Source: Typha latifolia
Taxonomy: Eukaryota; Streptophyta; Magnoliopsida; Poales; Typhaceae
Assembly: GCA_019914945.1 (NCBI GenBank)
Contig: CM034104.1
Location: forward strand, 1,490,501 to 1,554,500
Direction of reading: 5' to 3'
Length of the DNA stretch: 64,000 nucleotides
Shown: one piece after another, positions 38,101-64,000 of the stretch
How positions within the stretch are numbered: the stretch's first letter is position 1
Layout of the letters: the number at the start of each line of letters is the position of its first letter
Made by a program: the position numbers and the translations under genes
The notes under the pieces: generated by a model
Told to the model about the DNA's origin: nothing
The model's database searches: none
The model's input: the letters and a program-made list of their open reading frames with translations, nothing else

Positions 38101-38540
38101 TCACGCATGCATAAAGAAATTAAGTAATCTACTCATCACTGTCTCTCTCTCTCATAGTCTCCTTTTCTTTATGAAATTTTTATCTATTTTATTTGACACT
38201 CCTTTTTTTATATTTTATAAGTTAGAGGAATTTACTAAAATACAGGAGTGAAATTAAAAATAAGATATATATATATATATATATCTATTAACATTACCAA
38301 AAAAAAAAACATGAGAAAGAGTCGACCTTAATAAACATGAGATTTTTTTTTTTATAAAATTAGACAAAAGAAAGGGTGTAAAACGAAATAAATATAATTG
38401 ATGGTGCGAAACAAGAAAAAGATTATTATTTTTCATCTTTACAAAACAGTCCAACATTGTAACAGCTTAGATAGAAGTCAATCGGGCATTTTGGCACCGC
38501 AAAGGAAGAAAACAAAAAAAATTTAAGCGCGGAAATGTCT
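35195..38540. other. Intergenic between SNAT and the receptor kinase
   Basis: 35195 to about 35440 is probable SNAT 3' UTR. The rest is AT-rich with no supported gene; an open frame at 36986-37318 has no recognisable domain and no splice context. A (TA)n tract lies at 38264-38284. Confidence 0.5.
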
Positions 38541-39145
38541 CTTTCGGACTTCTACTTCTTCTTCCCTCCTCACCTTCCTCCTCTTCTTGATCTGGACCGG
38601 AATCGTATTAAAATATCTTCTTGTGGAGCCGCTTCTTCTCTTGCGAACCCTCGTCTCTCTTTGAGGGTATCGAATCTCTCCTAATCTCGATTCTTTCTGA
38701 AGAATTGCTGGATTTCATCACCTTGATACGAATCTTTCAAACTGTAGGTTGGGAGCGTTCCCTCGGTGGATTTCGTCGGGGTGGGTTAGAGATGCACATC
38801 CTTTGATCGTTGGTCAAGGTACTGTGGTTTGTAATCTCCGTACTTTATTTGGAATTTAAGTTGAATTCTAGTGGTCTAGATGTCGAAGAAATGCCTATAG
38901 GTTTCCATATGAGCAAGCAACGATCGATGAAGCTACTCGATTAGTTGGAAACCTAGAGTGCATCTTCAGAATCATGGTTCACTTTTGAATAATTTAAAGG
39001 ACTGAGTTGATTCTCGTACAAAGTACTTGGTCTCATACCTCCTAAATAATAAATCTTTATATAATTGTAAGCTCTAATGGTTTTGTGAACTTATTATCAG
39101 CTAATTTGCAGCCGAAGCTTGAGAGGTTATTCTTACTGTGTAAAG
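38540..39145 (+). other. Receptor-kinase leader exon and 5' UTR intron
   Basis: A CT-rich, GC-richer segment 38540-38818 looks like a transcribed leader, ending in a good donor (CAAG/GTACTG). An acceptor at 39100 (ATTATCAG) or 39111 (TTTGCAG) precedes the coding exon, so a 5' UTR intron is likely. Start site not defined. Confidence 0.5.
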
Positions 39146-60048
<20,903 letters not shown>

Positions 60049-61285
60049 TGTAGATTATGTATGCTCTTAAATAGGCAAGTAAATATGTACACATTCTGAA
60101 TATGAGGTTCTTCCCAGGTGAACATCCATATATGTAATACAACAACAGCTGCTGTTTTCTAAAAAATTAGTTCTGTTTTGTTGTAGCATCCTGCAGAATC
60201 CTCTAATATTTTGTTACACCAGTTAACAAAGATAGAAAGATATTCCTCTCTTCGCAGGCTCTTATATCAATTAACAAATTAGCACCATCAGTATACTCAG
60301 AATTGAGACAAAGGGTTTCCATAATGGATGGCATGAAATTAAACAGTGAAGTGCATCATACCTCTCTTCATGCTTTTGTTATGAGTGACAACAATGAAGC
60401 TTTGAAGGTACACACTCAGATTATCTTCCAACTTAGGATGAGCCATTACCATTGTTTGGTTGGATTAAATTCGTCTATATTAGGGTGACTGAAAAGACTC
60501 GTCTATATTAGGATGAGCCATTACCATTATTGATTTCTAAATGTGACAGGACGAATAGTTTTATTGTATGCTAGATAAGGTCACATACCTTTAATCATGA
60601 TCAAACGCACCTTAGAGCGCATGTAAAAAAAAATTAATTTCTTAAGCACTTGATATTTGGTAGGCGTAGTAAATCCTCACTTGTTAGGATATGATATGGG
60701 ATTGATGATAAAGCGCACAACCATGTCCAATAAGGCAATAATAGTACGCATCTTACTATGCTTTTAATCAAAATGGGAATTTATGACGAAAAGAGCTTTA
60801 TAATCAAAATAAAATACAATGAATAGGTATTTTTTTTATTATTAAAGTAACGAGGTAAATTTTGATAGAGAAGAAGCATTGATGTGTAACTGTGTGTTTG
60901 CTGTTTGGATTCCTCAATTGGTACCGAGTGATTGTGCTACGGTCAAAAAAGTTTCATAATTGCTCTTCACCAACCGAACTGTTAATAAAACTTCTTTCAA
61001 CTTTCAATTTACATTAAGGTCTGCCCAAAGAAAAAGAAAAAAAAAGTGATAAGAGTTCCAACAATGGGCACATTCGATATAAGAAGCAAAGTATATATAA
61101 AAGATTATAGTAGATGAAAAATTTATAGACCATCTTGAACGTTTTAAGAATTCAGCCAAATTAGTGTGACCAAAATTAACAGGCCAAAAAATATTTTAGA
61201 TGCAAAATTTCAACATAACTGAAGACTGAAAAGGCTTCCAATTGCAGCAACTCTCTATATCACGCCAAAATTTCAATAGGTCTAC
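60049..61285. other. Kinase 3' UTR and intergenic
   Basis: About 60049-60330 is probable 3' UTR of the receptor kinase. Beyond that the DNA is AT-rich with no gene seen; a 22-base direct repeat (ttaggatgagccattaccat plus 2) occurs at 60433 and 60508. Confidence 0.5.
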
Positions 61286-62330
61286 TTAATTGTCTTGTTC
61301 AGAAACTTCTGCCTCTCTTTTGGATCTGACATCTTTGATGATGACAGAATGGTTGTTGAGTTGTTCTAGTATTTCCTTGATAGCCTCATCTGATGTCTTA
61401 TTAAAGAAAGGCTCAAACTGTTCGGGACTTCATCTTTCAATTGATTAATGACACCTTCGATGTTACAGCTTAACTTCTTCTAGTTTTCTGTCTCTATCAA
61501 CCATAAGAAACATATAATTTTAGGATGCATGGTGGGGCATCTTTTTAAGAACATCATTATTAATCCCCCAAAATTCCAGTCAGTTGCATCCACTGTTTTT
61601 TGGATGGAGGCCCTTTAATGCTTACCATAGATTAAAGTATTAAATAAGATACCAAGTATCCTTTGACATCTGATGAAATTGCTTTACAAATAAAAGAAGT
61701 TACAATATCAGAGGGATGAGCTTTGTAAGTTTTCTATCTATATTATTGCTGATTAACCATTATCCAGTAAAAGTCATAGATTCCTATCACATAAATAGGC
61801 TCTTTTATGTGCATTATAATTCAGGTATACTTCTCATAATGCAGATCAACATTAGCGCTCAAAATTAGTTAGCTCAGCCAAATTTGATAGGAATATGATA
61901 CACAATACCTAAAAATATTAATGCTAGGGCTAGAATTTGTTTTACCTCTTCCTCTGATCTTTTGGCAACATTTGCGGCATGCACTGCCCTATGTTTTGCA
62001 ATTGTCAAAAGTTCATCTGACTCCTACTAGTTGATACATATATTTAGATTTATCAGAATACAAGGTAATTCATCTTTACTATTCCAAGTTGGTGATTCAA
62101 ACAAAATGAGCTAAAAGGAATCTTAAAATAGTCAATCAATCAACAGAATGACGGAGGAATCCAACTTATGGCAAGAATATAACAAATAGGCACCAACTAA
62201 AAGAAATGAATGGTACCTCAACTTTATTAGCAATCTTGATTATAATCGAGCACCTCGAAAAATAATTTGAGATGTTTCAGACCAGAGAGATTGAGAAAGT
62301 CCTTCACCAGAGTTTGTTTTACATTACAGT
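61286..62330 (-). pseudogene. Broken remnants of an unrecognised spliced gene
   Basis: Minus-strand coding-like blocks. Block a ends at 62217 (...IKIANKVE) with a GAG/GTACC donor; upstream, in another frame, KQTLVKDFLNLSGLKHLKL can be read. Block b, 62023-61946, is 26 codons (ESDELLTIAKHR, AVHAANVAKRSEEE) bounded by TAG acceptor and GAG/GTAAAA donor, phase 0 with block a. Block c ends in a TAA at 61288-61286 and reads EQFEPFFNKTSDEAIKEIL, then EQLNNHSVIIKDVRSKR to the stop; just upstream EGVINQLKDEVP is in a different frame, and other frames contain stops. The pattern is that of a decayed coiled-coil-like protein gene. Family not identified; it could also be a live gene whose frame I failed to join. 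Confidence 0.45.
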
Positions 62331-62594
62331 AGGTACTTCCAATCAGATGAATATGTTACCATGAATAACTACCAGGTCTGAAACAATCCAGACACTAAGA
62401 CCAACTGACTCAGAAGAATGTGTGGTTCGCGTATACAACCTGCAAACAGAGAATCCTTTCCAATTGCATTTGTGCAAAAGGAACATTGCAATGACTATTT
62501 ACTGGCTCTGTACATATGAGACACTTGAAAAATGACCCTCTGATTGCTCCTCGTTTAAGGTGAACCTTCGTGTTACTAATTCTCCAGCAGCAAT
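62331..62594 (-). other. Probable 3' UTR of the DUF1191 gene
   Basis: Follows the DUF1191 stop codon on the minus strand; no coding features. A possible acceptor/donor pair near 62440 was seen but not pursued. Confidence 0.4.
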
Positions 62595-63545
62595 TTATGC
62601 AACATACTCATTCTCGAGTACAGGTTGCGTCCTTGTCCCCAACGCCACAGGTGCCTGAGTGTTGCCAATCCGTGCCATGTTTAAAGTCTCACCAAACTCA
62701 GCACGGTGTTCCATCTCTGCCACCTTCCTACTCTGTCTATACCGGTGCAGCCATACCACAAGCAAAGCTAAGAGAAGTAAACCAATGAGCCCACCAACAG
62801 CACCTCCAACAATTTTCCACACTTTTGAACTGCTCTTACCATGTCCGTGCCGTGGACCTGGGGGTATACTTGGTGCAGGAGAAGGAGGAATCTCAGTAGA
62901 GTTAACCACAATGGAGAAGTGGCCTTGTCTATATGTTGAACAGACATTGCTCGACACCAAATCTCTGAAATGTGGCATGCCATCTAAATCAAACCAAACA
63001 CATTTGGCAACCAAGTCACTAGGCACTGGTGTTACATTTGAGAAGTTGATTGAGATTGGTGACTTCGAAGCCACAAAATCTAATTCGGGCAAGTTGGTAG
63101 CTGATAAATTTGCAGCATCATAAGCAAGGAGGCCGAGAACAGGAGTCAAGTAGGTGAATCCAGGAAGAGGATAGTACAAAGCGGACCAGTTGCCCAGATT
63201 ATGATAAACCAGGACAAGCCTTTCAACATAAGGTTGCACAATGACCCCAATTGGGATTTCAAATTCTTTGTAGCTACTCACTCCCCATCTTCTCAAACTC
63301 CCACTCCGAAGCCTTACTGCAGCAATCTTGATGCCAGTGAGATTGGATGGGACCTGACCATCATAAGGGATTCCAGTATGAGGGTGAACAAAAGCTCGGT
63401 AAGCATAATCCTGGATGAGTGCATCCAATTCACTGGCAAGGGTTGTAGAAGCTTCAGGTGGTTGGGCCATACACTGGTATGCCAACAAGATCCCAATGAA
63501 TGAAACAAAGACCATGACATGGTGAGTGGACTTCATGGATTCCAT
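62595..63545 (-). CDS. DUF1191 family single-pass membrane protein
   Basis: Plant-specific protein of unknown function (DUF1191; relatives At3g08600, At4g22900). Single coding exon on the minus strand, ATG 63545-63543 to TAA 62597-62595, 316 residues. Seen: N-terminal hydrophobic signal peptide (about 1-27, VMVFVSFIGILLAY core); ectodomain with LDALIQDYAYRAFVHPHTG, a conserved family opening, several N-x-S/T sites, and cysteines in KCVWFDLDG and NVCSTYRQGHFS; a Pro-rich stalk PPSPAPSIPPGP; a TM helix at about 245-266; a short basic then acidic cytosolic tail ending ENEYVA. A second in-frame ATG three codons on is possible. Topology suggests a cell-surface type I protein; ligand and role are unknown. 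Confidence 0.92.
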   Translation of the reverse strand: MESMKSTHHVMVFVSFIGILLAYQCMAQPPEASTTLASELDALIQDYAYRAFVHPHTGIPYDGQVPSNLTGIKIAAVRLRSGSLRRWGVSSYKEFEIPIGVIVQPYVERLVLVYHNLGNWSALYYPLPGFTYLTPVLGLLAYDAANLSATNLPELDFVASKSPISINFSNVTPVPSDLVAKCVWFDLDGMPHFRDLVSSNVCSTYRQGHFSIVVNSTEIPPSPAPSIPPGPRHGHGKSSSKVWKIVGGAVGGLIGLLLLALLVVWLHRYRQSRKVAEMEHRAEFGETLNMARIGNTQAPVALGTRTQPVLENEYVA

Positions 63546-64000
63546 TACCAACCCAGATCCCAGCAACAGATGGGATCCGGGCTAAGAAAGAAGAGAGAAC
63601 CAAATGAACTCCACAAAAAATGACCCTATACCATGCACCTGGTCATGCCCATTTCTGGGAGTAAGAAGAAGCAATGTAGACGACCAAATCAAAGCAACAA
63701 AGAATGGAAGTTACTGCTAAGAGAACAAGTCCAGATGACTGCAAACCAAAGGCAACCCACTTCTAATCTCACAAAGAAGCTCTCAACTTTCAAGCATTAT
63801 ACTCCAATCATTGATAGGTTGAAGTGAAAACATCAAAAATACAGCAGAGATGAAGCTAAAAAACCAAACTTTCTTCCAAGTACCTGCATTAAGCTCAAAA
63901 GAACCCTAAATCCACCGAGATTAGCTGCAAGCTTGAGGAATGCGTATGGTTTCAGAGATCCGTTGCTTAAATAAACCCACTAATCCTTCAAAATTTTCTC
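63546..64000 (-). other. DUF1191 leader with 5' UTR intron
   Basis: On the minus strand, a donor (GCAG/GTACTT) after 63884 and an acceptor (TTTCTTAG) giving an exon start at 63581 define a likely leader intron 63883-63582. Bases 63885-64000 would be upstream leader/promoter. Confidence 0.5.

Noticed and set aside
62659..63123. 154-codon plus-strand frame
   Set aside because: Antisense of the DUF1191 coding exon, with no independent support.

Overview
This window is nuclear DNA from a flowering plant. It has eight spliced or single-exon protein genes, canonical GT-AG introns with short T-rich tracts before AG, AT-rich intergenic DNA, many AT/AG/TG microsatellites and intron-resident retroelement debris. 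A monocot is plausible: one NPH3-like gene is strikingly GC-rich while its neighbours are AT-rich, a bimodality typical of monocots. The species cannot be named from the sequence alone. All gene models were joined by hand from splice sites that keep frame and match family sequence; every model closes without a frame break.

Layout, left to right. (1) 0.05-4.7 kb, minus: ubiquitin-conjugating enzyme E2 of the UBC8/10/28 type with a leader intron. (2) 6.9-7.3 kb, minus: an unlabelled relic of an organellar L24/KOW ribosomal-protein gene, with a stop codon and an internal deletion. (3) 8.05-12.26 kb, minus: basic Ser/Pro-rich protein of the BPP microtubule-associated type, containing a four-copy 69-bp coding repeat. 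(4) 14.75-19.59 kb, minus: 26S proteasome ATPase RPT3. (5) 20.47-22.86 kb and (6) 25.36-28.97 kb, minus: two BTB-NPH3 (NRL) genes with shared intron positions but very different base composition. (7) 30.86-35.19 kb, plus: plastid GNAT acetyltransferase of the SNAT1/NSI type. (8) 39.15-60.05 kb, plus: a 20-exon LRR receptor kinase of the LRR VIII-1 / At1g06840 type, 949 residues over 21 kb, whose introns carry several repeats. (9) 61.3-62.3 kb, minus: broken coding remnants of an unrecognised gene. (10) 62.6-63.9 kb, minus: single-exon DUF1191 membrane protein with a leader intron.

The genes are not an operon or an obvious cluster. UBC, RPT3 and the BTB-NPH3 proteins (putative CUL3 substrate adaptors) all touch the ubiquitin-proteasome pathway, but in a plant chromosome this is probably coincidence. 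I found no convincing novel multi-gene system. The most interesting items are the L24 relic, the repeats bracketing the ectodomain/juxtamembrane exon of the receptor kinase together with a long antisense open frame beside it, the conserved cysteine pairs in that kinase, and the spliced-looking gene relic at 61-62 kb.
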